A stretch of 16,356 bases of DNA. Source: an uncultured Acetatifactor sp. GTDB taxonomy: Bacteria > Bacillota > Clostridia > Lachnospirales > Lachnospiraceae. Location of the stretch: positions 4,077 through 20,432 of the forward strand of contig CAJTSY010000070.1 in NCBI GenBank assembly GCA_910578995.1, read 5' to 3'. Positions 7,791-14,821 of this stretch are shown here, one piece after another. Under the pieces are notes generated by a model. It had not been told where the DNA came from. It saw only the letters and a list, made by a program, of their open reading frames with translations, and searched no databases. Position 1 is the first letter of the stretch; every line of letters starts with the position of its first letter. The translations under genes were made by a program, and so were the position numbers.

Positions 7791-8551
7791 GAATGGCCAC
7801 CTCCCGTCGTCAGGAGGGTCAGGGTGTCGGAGATCTTCTGGTACAGCTGCTCATTGGTGCTGTTTCCCCGGTAGATCTGGTGGAACACCTCCCCGTCCTT
7901 GATAAACATGACCCTTCCCGCCCGGCTGGCCGCCTTTGTGGAATGGGTCACCATCAGAATGGTCTGTCCGTCCAGGTTGATATCATTGAATATGTCCAGC
8001 AGACCGTCAGCAGCCCGGGAATCCAGGGCGCCCGTGGGCTCGTCCGCCAGCACCAGCTGGGGATTTGTGATCAGGGCCCGGGCCACCGCCGCCCTCTGCT
8101 TCTGTCCCCCGGAAACCTCATAGGGAAATTTGTCCAACAACTTCCCGATGCCCAGCCTCTCCGCAATGGGCTTCAGCCTTCTGCTCATCTCCCCGTACTC
8201 CTTTCCGCCCAGCACCATAGGCAGGAAAATATTATCCCTCAGGGTGAAATTGTCCAACAGGTTAAAGTCCTGAAAGACAAAGCCCAGGTTGTTGCGCCTG
8301 AATGCCGCCAGTTCCTTCTCCTTTACCCCCGACAGGCTTTTGCCTCCCAGAAGCACCTGCCCTGCAGTGGGTTTGTCCAGTGCGGCCAGAATGTTGAGCA
8401 GCGTGGTCTTTCCCGATCCGGATTCCCCCATGATCGCCACATATTCGCCCTGCTCCACGGAAAAGGATACCTTTGACAGGGCCTGCACCTGGTTGCCCCC
8501 GAAGCGGGTGGTATACACTTTTTTCAGACTTTGCGCCTCCAATAATGCCAT
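7787..8551 (-). CDS. bceA: Bce-type ABC transporter ATP-binding protein
   Basis: A 254-residue cytoplasmic ATPase of the MacB/LolD/BceA group that powers the BceB permease. All nucleotide-binding parts are present: Walker A GESGSGKTT (42-50), Q-loop Gln94, signature VSGGQ (146-150), Walker B VLADEP (167-172), D-loop ALD, and switch His203. The length is normal for the family. The start ATG 8551 follows AGGAGG by seven bases. Own promoter and operator region upstream (8569-8676); 4-bp overlap with bceB downstream. Being placed after bceR-bceS, it belongs to a complete four-gene Bce module. Confidence 0.95.
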   Translation of the reverse strand: MALLEAQSLKKVYTTRFGGNQVQALSKVSFSVEQGEYVAIMGESGSGKTTLLNILAALDKPTAGQVLLGGKSLSGVKEKELAAFRRNNLGFVFQDFNLLDNFTLRDNIFLPMVLGGKEYGEMSRRLKPIAERLGIGKLLDKFPYEVSGGQKQRAAVARALITNPQLVLADEPTGALDSRAADGLLDIFNDINLDGQTILMVTHSTKAASRAGRVMFIKDGEVFHQIYRGNSTNEQLYQKISDTLTLLTTGGGHS

Positions 8552-8568
8552 TTTTTGTCCTCCTGTTT

Positions 8569-8623
8569 CAGTCCGCTGTCCTTACAGCTCATTTACAAGC
8601 CCATTATACAAAACAGCGGACTG
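8569..8623. repeat. Perfect 11-bp inverted repeat flanking the bceA -10 element
   Basis: CAGTCCGCTGT at 8569-8579 is the exact reverse complement of ACAGCGGACTG at 8613-8623. One arm lies in the -35/-10 spacer, the other in the untranslated leader just ahead of the ribosome binding site. The core ACAGCGGA occurs once more at 8649-8656 (minus strand). It could be an operator for a second regulator. It could also be an mRNA structure only if transcription starts upstream of 8623, for example by read-through from bceS. Confidence 0.75.
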
Positions 8624-8676
8624 CACTGACATCGAATCAGGTGACATTTCCGCTGTTTCATGTGACATTTTTGTAA
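8603..8676 (-). promoter_or_regulatory. bceA promoter with a BceR-type operator
   Basis: The -10 is TATAAT (8603-8608); at 17 bp the -35 position reads TGTCAG, a poor match, as expected of an activator-dependent promoter. Upstream on the minus strand, TTACA-AAAA-TGTCA (8663-8676) differs by one base from the TNACA-N4-TGTAA box described for BceR-like regulators. ATGTCAC recurs exactly 21 bp downstream (8641-8647), and ATGTCA is seen again overlapping the -35 (8627-8632). Binding by the BceR encoded nearby is inference, well supported by family knowledge. Confidence 0.75.
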
Positions 8677-8686
8677 GGCGGCCGCC

Positions 8687-9691
8687 CTATTCCACCTCCA
8701 GCTTCTCCCTGTGCAGGTCCAGGTAAAAGACCGTGCCCTGTCCCGGCTGTGACTCCACGCTGATCTTATGGGAAAGCTTATCCGCAGTGAGCCGGCTTAA
8801 GTACAGTCCCAGGCCGGTGGATTTCCTGTCCGCCCTGCCGTTGTACCCGGTAAAGCCTTTCTCGAAAATCCTGGGCACATCCTCCGGGGCGATCCCCATA
8901 CCCGTGTCGGCGATCCGGAGGACCTCCCCTTCCACCGAAACGGACACGGAGCCCTCCCTGGTATATTTCACCGCATTGGAAAGCAGCTGCTCTATAATGA
9001 AGAGAAGCCATTTTTCATCCGTAAGAACCCTGATCCGTGCAGGCTCATAATGCAGCCGCACCTTGTTCTGGATAAACTGGGGCGCATATTTCCGGACGGC
9101 CTGCCTGACAATTCCGTCCAGCTCATATTCCCGGAATACGAAATCCGAGGAATCACTGCCCAGCCGCAGCCAGTTCAGGGCCATCCCCACATACTGCTCT
9201 ATCCGGAAAAGCTCCGCCCGGAGCCTGCGGCTGTCCTCCGTGTCCTCGCCCTGGAGCATCATGTCCATGACGGAGATGGGCGTCTTGATCTGGTGTACCC
9301 ATGTGGTGTAATAATCCATGCTCTCCCGGCGTTCATTCTGCCACTGGTTAAGGGCCGTATCATATTCCGCCTTCAGCTTCCGGAGCATGTCCTGGTAGTC
9401 TGACTCCGCCAACGTCCCGGGTTCCGGCAGTTCATCCAGCAGAAGCCCCACGTTTTTAAGGATCCGCCTGCGCTGCCGGTGCCTTTTTGCCCCGGCCACG
9501 GCTCCGGCGGCCAGCATCCCTGCCGTCAGCAGGGCGCTCAGCCCTCCCGCGTACAGCACGGCCTCTGCCTCCAGGTCATATAGACAGAAAACCATCCAGA
9601 AGACAAGGATATACACCACGCACATCAAGACATAGAATCTATACTGTTTTAAGTATGCCCCCAAAAACTGATACCACTTTTCCTCTTCCAT
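8687..9691 (-). CDS. bceS: Bce-type intramembrane-sensing histidine kinase
   Basis: A 334-residue kinase, the usual BceS length. Two membrane helices (about 20-38 and 46-67) with almost no external loop mark the intramembrane-sensing class, which reads the activity of its BceAB transporter rather than binding drug itself. HisKA motif WVHQIKTPIS places the phosphorylated residue at His133. The ATPase domain has Asn239, DTGMG (262-266) and STGLGL (291-296). The start ATG 9691 has GGGAGG five bases upstream; a longer upstream frame overlaps bceR and is not used. It lies 53 bp after bceR, and a 135-bp promoter region separates it from bceA. Confidence 0.94.
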   Translation of the reverse strand: MEEEKWYQFLGAYLKQYRFYVLMCVVYILVFWMVFCLYDLEAEAVLYAGGLSALLTAGMLAAGAVAGAKRHRQRRRILKNVGLLLDELPEPGTLAESDYQDMLRKLKAEYDTALNQWQNERRESMDYYTTWVHQIKTPISVMDMMLQGEDTEDSRRLRAELFRIEQYVGMALNWLRLGSDSSDFVFREYELDGIVRQAVRKYAPQFIQNKVRLHYEPARIRVLTDEKWLLFIIEQLLSNAVKYTREGSVSVSVEGEVLRIADTGMGIAPEDVPRIFEKGFTGYNGRADRKSTGLGLYLSRLTADKLSHKISVESQPGQGTVFYLDLHREKLEVE

Positions 9692-9744
9692 ACCGACCTC
9701 CCGGCTTGTAAATCCCCTCTGAACAGATCCATGGATCCGCCCTG

Positions 9745-10416
9745 TCACTGGACGATATAGCCGCTTCCCACTTTTGTGCCAATAAAGTTCTCCAGGCCCG
9801 CGCCCTCCAGCTTCTTCCTGAGCCTGGTCACGTTCACCGTCAGCGTGTTCTCCTCCACATAAGAGTCCATCTGCCACAGCCTGGTCATCAGGGTGTCCCG
9901 GCTCACCACCTTCCCCTTGTTTTCCAGAAGGGTCTGCAGGATGCGGAATTCATTCTTTGTCAGGTCAATCTGCTCCCCCCGGTAGACAAGGGAAGCACTG
10001 CCCAGGTTCAGCACGGCCCCCCTGTGCTCCAGAACCGGAACCCTTCCCGGCATATCATAAGCCCTCCGCAGAACGGCCTGGATTTTGGCCGTCATCACCT
10101 CCAGATCCACCGGTTTGGGAATGAAATCATCCCCTCCCATGTTCATGGCCATGACAATATTCATATTGTCGGATGCCGACGAGATAAATACCACCGGTAC
10201 GCCGGATACCCTGCGGATCTCGGTACACCAGTGATATCCGTTGAAAAAAGGCAGCATGATGTCCATCAGTACCATATGGGGGTCATACTCCGCAAAAGCC
10301 CCCATGACATTCTGAAAATCACTGACACACATCACCTGGTTTCCCCAGGACTCTATCTGCTTTTTCATCACATCCGCCATTGCCGTGTCGTCTTCTACAA
10401 TCATGATACGATACAT
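9745..10416 (-). CDS. bceR: Bce-type response regulator, OmpR family
   Basis: A 223-residue two-domain regulator. The receiver domain has the acidic pair Asp9-Asp10, phospho-acceptor Asp52 (MDIMLP), Ser79/Ser80 at the switch position, and Lys101. The C-terminal winged helix (about 125-223) carries the recognition-helix pattern 'SYVEENTLTVNVTRLRKKLE', as in other OmpR/PhoB members. It should be phosphorylated by BceS and activate bceAB at the box near 8663-8676. The start ATG 10416 follows GGGAG by eight bases. It is the first gene of bceR-bceS, with its own promoter at 10468-10496. Confidence 0.95.
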   Translation of the reverse strand: MYRIMIVEDDTAMADVMKKQIESWGNQVMCVSDFQNVMGAFAEYDPHMVLMDIMLPFFNGYHWCTEIRRVSGVPVVFISSASDNMNIVMAMNMGGDDFIPKPVDLEVMTAKIQAVLRRAYDMPGRVPVLEHRGAVLNLGSASLVYRGEQIDLTKNEFRILQTLLENKGKVVSRDTLMTRLWQMDSYVEENTLTVNVTRLRKKLEGAGLENFIGTKVGSGYIVQ

Positions 10417-10467
10417 TTACCGCACTCCCTTTCCCATGCCCCTCCCGGCACCATCTGTCTCCAACAT

Positions 10468-10496
10468 AATATAGCATTTTCAGGCCCGGAAAACAA
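10468..10496 (-). promoter_or_regulatory. Promoter of bceR-bceS
   Basis: Minus-strand TTGTTT (10491-10496), 17 bp, TATATT (10468-10473) with a TGC extended -10. Transcription would start near 10461, about 45 nt before the bceR ATG. Confidence 0.6.
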
Positions 10497-10515
10497 TCCC
10501 GGCTTTTTCGCACAT

Positions 10516-10533
10516 TGTACTTACAAAAGTACA
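10516..10533. promoter_or_regulatory. Perfect palindrome between two divergent promoters, candidate operator
   Basis: TGTACTT-acaa-AAGTACA is a perfect 7+4+7 inverted repeat. It lies 19 bp upstream of the -35 of bceR on one side and 20 bp upstream of the -35 of the divergent lipoprotein gene on the other, so one dimeric regulator could serve both. It shares TTACAAAA with the bceA operator box, but the BceR match is incomplete. Confidence 0.6.
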
Positions 10534-10553
10534 CGGAAAAAATTCCTAAAGAC

Positions 10554-10581
10554 TTGAAAATCAAAGAAATGGTGATATAAT
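10554..10581 (+). promoter_or_regulatory. Promoter of the plus-strand lipoprotein gene
   Basis: TTGAAA (10554-10559), 16 bp, TATAAT (10576-10581) preceded by a TGA extended -10 element. It predicts a leader of about 55 nt with an AAAGGAGAG ribosome binding site before ATG 10645. Confidence 0.8.
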
Positions 10582-10644
10582 CTAATTATATGTTTCCTAC
10601 AGGGAAGCAGAATACATAAAAAGGATATAAAGGAGAGAAGTAAC

Positions 10645-11043
10645 ATGAAAAAGAATGTATGGGCAAAAATGCTGAGTCTGGTATTGGTTCTTACATGCGT
10701 GATTGGTCTTGCGGCCTGCGGCAAGGACGGCGGTTCTAGCGCTGCCGGCACTTATAACTTTCAGACCATCGACATGGGCGGAATAACCATGGATATGGAG
10801 CAGCTTGCCGATACCCTCGGCGAGGCGGCAGACCAGATTAAGATGGCTCTGGTACTCAAGGAGGACGGCAGCTTTTCCCTGGATGCTGCAGCCGTGGATG
10901 AGAACATGTCCATGGAGGGTACCTGGGAGGAAAAAGGCGGCAATATCGAGCTGACTTCGGAAGGTTCTACCATCAGCTGCACTCTGAAAGACGGTGTGCT
11001 GACCATCAGCGAGGAAGGCATAGTAATGACCTTCAAGAAATAA
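10645..11043 (+). CDS. Small predicted lipoprotein, divergent from bceR
   Basis: A 132-residue secreted protein: basic N-terminus, hydrophobic core MLSLVLVLTCVIG, lipobox LAAC with Cys25, then a Gly/Ser linker. The mature part is acidic and beta-rich, with two motifs of the kind 'LKEDGSFSL' and 'GTWEEKGGNIELT' typical of small lipocalin-like lipoproteins common in Clostridia, whose role is unknown. AAAGGAG precedes the ATG. It is the only clear plus-strand gene in the window, with a strong promoter and its own terminator, so it is a monocistronic unit. A link to the Bce system rests only on the shared intergenic palindrome. Confidence 0.88.
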   Translation: MKKNVWAKMLSLVLVLTCVIGLAACGKDGGSSAAGTYNFQTIDMGGITMDMEQLADTLGEAADQIKMALVLKEDGSFSLDAAAVDENMSMEGTWEEKGGNIELTSEGSTISCTLKDGVLTISEEGIVMTFKK

Positions 11044-11064
11044 GCATCACAGCAAGGCAGTATC

Positions 11065-11094
11065 AAAAAGCGGCGCCTTCCGGCACCGCTTTTT
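11065..11094. terminator. Bidirectional intrinsic terminator between convergent genes
   Basis: A 13-bp stem with one mismatch (11065-11077 with 11082-11094, loop ttcc) has A5 on one flank and T5 on the other, so it gives a GC stem plus U tract in both directions. It lies 21 bp after the plus-strand lipoprotein gene and about 57 bp after pseI on the minus strand. The remaining 11095-11150 holds nothing recognisable. Confidence 0.9.
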
Positions 11095-11150
11095 CTTTAC
11101 GATTTTCTATTGCGAATTTCCTCCTCCGGGTCCTTCCTGGCGCTCTCCGG

Positions 11151-12209
11151 TCATGAAAAGTCGATCAGCTCCCAGCCAAGGGGCGTTCCCATTTTCACGT
11201 CCCGGTTTACCCTTTTCCCCAGCAGTTCCTCGTAATACCTGGTATGCAGTCCATTGGCAGGACGCACGGAACGCATGTTTGTCTCATTCAAAACGTCCCC
11301 CGCCTTCATGTCCGCGGCTATGAAAAGGGACCTGGCATGCTCCTTCTCCCCCTTCTGCTTTTCCGTCAGTTCATAGGTGACCCTCCCCATGGCCTTCTCC
11401 ACCATGCGGATCTGCTCCACCATCTGTTTAAATTCCTCCGGTTCCATGGAAAAAGCGGAGTCCACACCGCCCTCGGCCCGGCTCAATGTCAGGTGCTTTT
11501 CCACCACCCTTGCCCCCAGGGCCACACTGGCCACGGCAACCGCATGCCCCATTGTATGGTCGGAAAGACCCACCATACAGCCAAATGTATCGGCCATGTT
11601 CACCATGGTTTTTAGATTAATATCCTCATAAGGCGTAGGATAGGCAGAACAGCACTTCAGCAGAATCACATCTTCATTTCCCGCTTCCCTGCAGGTCCTC
11701 ACTGCCAGTTCAATGTCCCCAAGGGCGGCTATTCCCGTGGAAATCAGTACAGGCTTTCCCAACGACGCTATCCTGCGGATCAGCGGGATGTCCGTGATTT
11801 CAAAAGACGCCACCTTATAGGCAGGAACCTTCAGCCTTTCCAGGAAATCCACGCTGGTAGGATCAAAAGGCGAGGAGAAGAAATCCAGCCCCATATCATT
11901 TGCCGCCTTCTGAAGCCCGGGCTGCCATTCCCAGGGGGTATAGGCCTTTTCATACAGCCTGTGAAGGGTGGTTCCGTCCCACAGTGTGCCCTGTGTAATC
12001 TGGAAACAGGGATCATCACAGTCCAGGGTTATGGTGTCCGCCGTATAGGTCTGCAGTTTTATGGCATCCGCGCCGCTTTCCTTTGCGGCCTGGATGATGC
12101 GCAGCGCCCTGTCATAGTCCATATTGTGGTTTCCGGACATCTCGGCGACAATGTAGGCGCCTGTCCCAGGGGATATCACATGCTCCCCGATCTTAATCTG
12201 ATGATTCAA
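11151..12209 (-). CDS. pseI: Pseudaminic acid synthase
   Basis: A NeuB-family enzyme condensing a 2,4-diacetamido-trideoxy-altrose precursor with phosphoenolpyruvate to pseudaminic acid, a sugar of flagellin and surface glycans. The 352-residue product fits PseI better than sialic acid synthase: AEMSGNHN (23-29), KLQTYTADTITLD (51-63), TPWEW (91-95), SSPFDPTSVDFL (112-123), and metal-binding His218 (LSDHT) and His239 (EKHLT). A C-terminal SAF (antifreeze-like) domain spans about 293-350. No ATG fits: the frame opens at TTG 12209 with AGGAGG nine bases upstream; the ATG at 12216 is in another frame and stops after seven codons. No other pse gene lies in the window. Confidence 0.9.
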   Translation of the reverse strand: MNHQIKIGEHVISPGTGAYIVAEMSGNHNMDYDRALRIIQAAKESGADAIKLQTYTADTITLDCDDPCFQITQGTLWDGTTLHRLYEKAYTPWEWQPGLQKAANDMGLDFFSSPFDPTSVDFLERLKVPAYKVASFEITDIPLIRRIASLGKPVLISTGIAALGDIELAVRTCREAGNEDVILLKCCSAYPTPYEDINLKTMVNMADTFGCMVGLSDHTMGHAVAVASVALGARVVEKHLTLSRAEGGVDSAFSMEPEEFKQMVEQIRMVEKAMGRVTYELTEKQKGEKEHARSLFIAADMKAGDVLNETNMRSVRPANGLHTRYYEELLGKRVNRDVKMGTPLGWELIDFS

Positions 12210-12280
12210 TCTTCATTTCCTCCTGCCGCTGTTATTCTGCTGCCCCTTCACTGGTTTTTGCCCTTTTCAGCAGTAACTAC

Positions 12281-12309
12281 ATTATACATGACCATCCGGC
12301 AGATTACAA
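12281..12309 (-). promoter_or_regulatory. Promoter of pseI
   Basis: Minus-strand TTGTAA (12304-12309), 17 bp, TATAAT (12281-12286). It begins one base after the carboxypeptidase stop codon, so pseI has its own start of transcription, with a leader of about 65 nt. Confidence 0.8.
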
Positions 12310-13764
12310 CTACTGTTCTTCCATGCGCAATACTGCCTTCAAAATCCAGTCCACCGCCGCCTCGGCGTGTACCGGCAGATTCAGATTTCCAGGCGTTACC
12401 GCCTCCCCCTCTTCCACGCCTTCCCGGAAGGCATCCAGGGCATATCCGGCCAGAAGTTCCGAGACCCGGCCCCTCTCCGCCGAGTCCTCGGCGCCCAGGA
12501 CGACAACTACAAGGTCGTGGTCCATAATTCCGTCATCCGCGGTCAGGGATGTGACCAGGCAGGCTCCAGCCCTGTTGGTGGTTCCGGTCTTCATGCCGGT
12601 GACCTCCGGCATATTGCGCAGAAGCGGATTGGTATTGGCCACTTCCCGGCCCAGGGATTCCAGGACGGCGGACTGCATGGAGGTGACGTCCTTAATCTGG
12701 GGATAAACCCGCAAAAGGTAGGACGCCAGCCGGAACATGTCCTCCGCGCTCATGCGGTTCTGGAGTTTTGCGGGAACGGGATCCTCCGTGTAGACAGGCA
12801 GACCGTTGCTGTTGAAAAACACTGCCTGGGAGAGTCCTATTTCCGCCGCCTTCCGGTTCATCCTTTCCACAAATTCCTCCTCGGTGCCCGCCACGGCCTC
12901 CGCCAGGCACAGGGCACATTCATTGCTGGAGGGCAGCAGGGCGCCGGTCAGCAAATCCTGCACGGTGACCTGGTCCCCGGCCTTCAGGGGAAGCACCCCA
13001 TCGGAGGACTCCGCCAGCATCTGGGCCTTTGGGGACACGGTGACCAGATCCCCGGGATCCAGCTGTCCCTCCGATATGGCTTCCATGGCCAAGAGACAGG
13101 TCATAAGTTTGGATGTGCTGGCGATGGGATAAGATGTGCCTGCCTGATAGCTGTAGTAGATTTCCCCGGTGGTGGCATCCCCCGCCAGCACACTGTTGAC
13201 CCCGTAGAAATAGCCCGCCTGTTCCAGGTATCCGGGGGAAATGCGGAATGGCTCACCAGTGCAGAATTCCAGACAGTCCGCCCCGGGAACGGCAATGCCC
13301 GCATCCAGAATCATGGCCAGGTCCGCCGCCATCATAAAGCAGTCGTAAAATCCGGAAGGCAGCTGCATGATCAGGGTATGGTAGGACACCGTCTCACCAT
13401 TCACCTGAAACTGGTTCCTGCGCACAGCCCCCTCCGGCATCTCCTCCTCCCCCCAGGGGGCGTTCTCCCCTCCCACAGGCGTATAGGCCTCCCCCGGATT
13501 CAGGGAGACCGCGTTTTTCGTGATTTCCAGGGAAAAGGACTTTTCCGTATTCTGAAGAACCATAGCCGTGTCCCGCAGGGAAAGATAGGTATTGTCGGCG
13601 TAATCCCAGTCCAGGGTTTTTACCGTATCCGCGGCGCCGGTGTCCGTCTGCACCCGGCACGTTCCGGGAATCCTGAAGGCGGCGCCCGTCCTCACCGGCG
13701 GGACGGCGCACAGCAGAAGGATGCCGGTTATAAGGACACATATTTTCTGCAGGTTTGGTTTCAT
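12310..13764 (-). CDS. Secreted D-alanyl-D-alanine carboxypeptidase with an N-terminal extension
   Basis: Peptidase S11 (PBP5-like, penicillin-binding) enzyme removing the terminal D-Ala of peptidoglycan stem peptides outside the membrane. The 484-residue product has a signal peptide (about 1-28) and the three active-site motifs: STSK (Ser216, Lys219), SSN (279-281) and KTG (392-394). Residues about 43-165 are an extra region ('NTYLSLRDTAMVLQNTEKSFSL') resembling the copper amine oxidase N-terminal-like domain found in many clostridial envelope proteins. The chain ends about 90 residues after KTG, so the usual PBP5 C-terminal stalk and anchoring helix are missing. Start ATG 13764 has GGGAGG eight bases upstream; a TTG/CTG-type extension to 13791 has no such site. 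Confidence 0.92.
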   Translation of the reverse strand: MKPNLQKICVLITGILLLCAVPPVRTGAAFRIPGTCRVQTDTGAADTVKTLDWDYADNTYLSLRDTAMVLQNTEKSFSLEITKNAVSLNPGEAYTPVGGENAPWGEEEMPEGAVRRNQFQVNGETVSYHTLIMQLPSGFYDCFMMAADLAMILDAGIAVPGADCLEFCTGEPFRISPGYLEQAGYFYGVNSVLAGDATTGEIYYSYQAGTSYPIASTSKLMTCLLAMEAISEGQLDPGDLVTVSPKAQMLAESSDGVLPLKAGDQVTVQDLLTGALLPSSNECALCLAEAVAGTEEEFVERMNRKAAEIGLSQAVFFNSNGLPVYTEDPVPAKLQNRMSAEDMFRLASYLLRVYPQIKDVTSMQSAVLESLGREVANTNPLLRNMPEVTGMKTGTTNRAGACLVTSLTADDGIMDHDLVVVVLGAEDSAERGRVSELLAGYALDAFREGVEEGEAVTPGNLNLPVHAEAAVDWILKAVLRMEEQ

Positions 13765-13956
13765 ATGGTCTACCTCCCTCTCTAAATCCATTCGCCCTGA
13801 TGCTCTGCCCCATTATAAATCTGCCTTTGACAGAAAATGCTGCTGCCCAGGAAACCTGATTGGTTGACCGGGATTGTTCGTGCAAAATGCGCACAAAAAC
13901 GCCCGCGGTGACACCAAGTGAATAAATGACTAATCTGCCCCTTGCATGGGATGGGG
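13765..13956 (-). promoter_or_regulatory. Leader and probable promoter region of the carboxypeptidase gene
   Basis: TATAAT on the minus strand at 13812-13817 is a good -10, but the -35 position at 17 bp is poor, so this is a tentative promoter. A short hairpin (GCCCC/GGGGC) follows the stop of the upstream gene near 13935-13955 without a good U tract, and a gtgc/gcac pair lies near 13880-13894. No gene was found in these 192 bp. Confidence 0.4.
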
Positions 13957-14685
13957 CTATTGGCTCTCAGGCTGTTTCAGCGTATATACCGCAGGATCAT
14001 GCCCCCTGAAAGAACCGGAATCTGCGTCATCCGTCCCTCCGGACAAAACCAGACTGGAGTCCTTCCTGATATAGCCCTCTTGTATTATTGTTCCGTCCTC
14101 TTCAAAATACCTGGTCACAATCCCCTCTTCCACTTTATAAGTACCGCTGCCCTCATATCCGTCCTGCAGCTCCTCCAGGGAAGGCAGCAGGGCAGGCCCA
14201 TGGGACATCAGGTAATCCACCGTGGACATTCCAAAGGCCCCGGCCACAAGGGCTTCCAGGGACTCCCTATCCGTACCGCCCGTGTAGCCCGCCATGCGGA
14301 GCCTTTCCGCCAGAAGCTCCAGAAACACCCCGGCAAATGCCTCATAGGCCGCCTGCCTGCAGGCCTCGTAACTTTCCGGCAGCACGCTGCACCGGAAATT
14401 CCCCCCGGACCGGTCCGTCTTCTCAAAAACCAGGCTGACTTCAATGTCCAGATCCTGCATTCCGGCTTCCACTTCCTCCAGGGAGACCGAAACAGCCTCT
14501 ATATCCCGGAGCCATCCAAACGCCCTGGCCGCAGCCTGGTTTGTCATGTGGAGCCCTGCGGTCCACTCCCCGGACACATCTCGGTCGCCCGGGGCAAAAA
14601 AATGCAGATATGCCAACAGGCCGGTAGAAAGGCTTAATGTCAGGATCAGCAGGATGCACACCACGCTTTTTACAGTTTTTTTCAT
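13957..14685 (-). CDS. Membrane-anchored protein of unknown function
   Basis: A 242-residue protein with one N-terminal hydrophobic segment (about 6-27, VKSVVCILLILTLSLSTGLLAYLHF) and no lipobox, so it is probably a signal-anchored extracytoplasmic protein. After the anchor: GEWTAGLHMTNQAAARAFGWL, a charged middle with predicted helices (about 100-150), and a C-terminal beta-like part with 'YKVEEGIVTRYFEEDGTIIQEGYI'. I do not recognise a family. The start ATG 14685 is chosen because GGGGGAG precedes it and the signal-like sequence begins there; an upstream frame to 14799 overlaps the promoter. It sits directly downstream of the blaR1-like remnant and may once have worked with it, but it has its own promoter. 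Confidence 0.75.
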   Translation of the reverse strand: MKKTVKSVVCILLILTLSLSTGLLAYLHFFAPGDRDVSGEWTAGLHMTNQAAARAFGWLRDIEAVSVSLEEVEAGMQDLDIEVSLVFEKTDRSGGNFRCSVLPESYEACRQAAYEAFAGVFLELLAERLRMAGYTGGTDRESLEALVAGAFGMSTVDYLMSHGPALLPSLEELQDGYEGSGTYKVEEGIVTRYFEEDGTIIQEGYIRKDSSLVLSGGTDDADSGSFRGHDPAVYTLKQPESQ

Positions 14686-14717
14686 GAGTCTCCCCCCTGC
14701 CCGCCGCGGGCCTTCAG

Positions 14718-14754
14718 CCCGGGATATTTGCCCCGGGAGACAGCGGCGCGCTGT
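14718..14754 (-). other. Two hairpins in the leader of the membrane-anchored protein gene
   Basis: ACAGCG-gcg-CGCTGT (14740-14754) and CCCGGG-N8-CCCGGG (14718-14737) lie back to back in the predicted leader transcript, the first about ten bases after the expected transcription start. They may stabilise the message or affect its expression. No known riboswitch was recognised. Confidence 0.45.
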
Positions 14755-14770
14755 GTCTGTCTCTGTATTT

Positions 14771-14799
14771 AAGGTAACGCATTTGGTGGAAAATGTCAA
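14771..14799 (-). promoter_or_regulatory. Promoter of the membrane-anchored protein gene
   Basis: Minus-strand TTGACA (14794-14799), 17 bp, TACCTT (14771-14776). The perfect -35 and spacing support it although the -10 is weaker. It starts 23 bp past the stop of the blaR1-like remnant. Confidence 0.65.
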
Positions 14800-14821
14800 T
14801 GTGTAGAAACGGCCTGCCCCT

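Noticed and set aside
9726..9737. 12-bp palindrome gatccatggatc in the bceR-bceS gap
   Set aside because: Short, with no promoter or partner repeat near it; may be chance.
9692..9877. N-terminal extension of bceS
   Set aside because: It overlaps bceR out of frame, has no ribosome binding site, and the ATG at 9691 gives the normal family length with a good site.
12193..12216. Seven-codon frame starting at ATG ahead of pseI
   Set aside because: Only two bases from the AGGAGG site, too close for good initiation, and the TTG at 12209 leads into the conserved protein.
12367..13785. 472-aa plus-strand frame opposite the carboxypeptidase
   Set aside because: Antisense shadow of a gene with intact active-site motifs.
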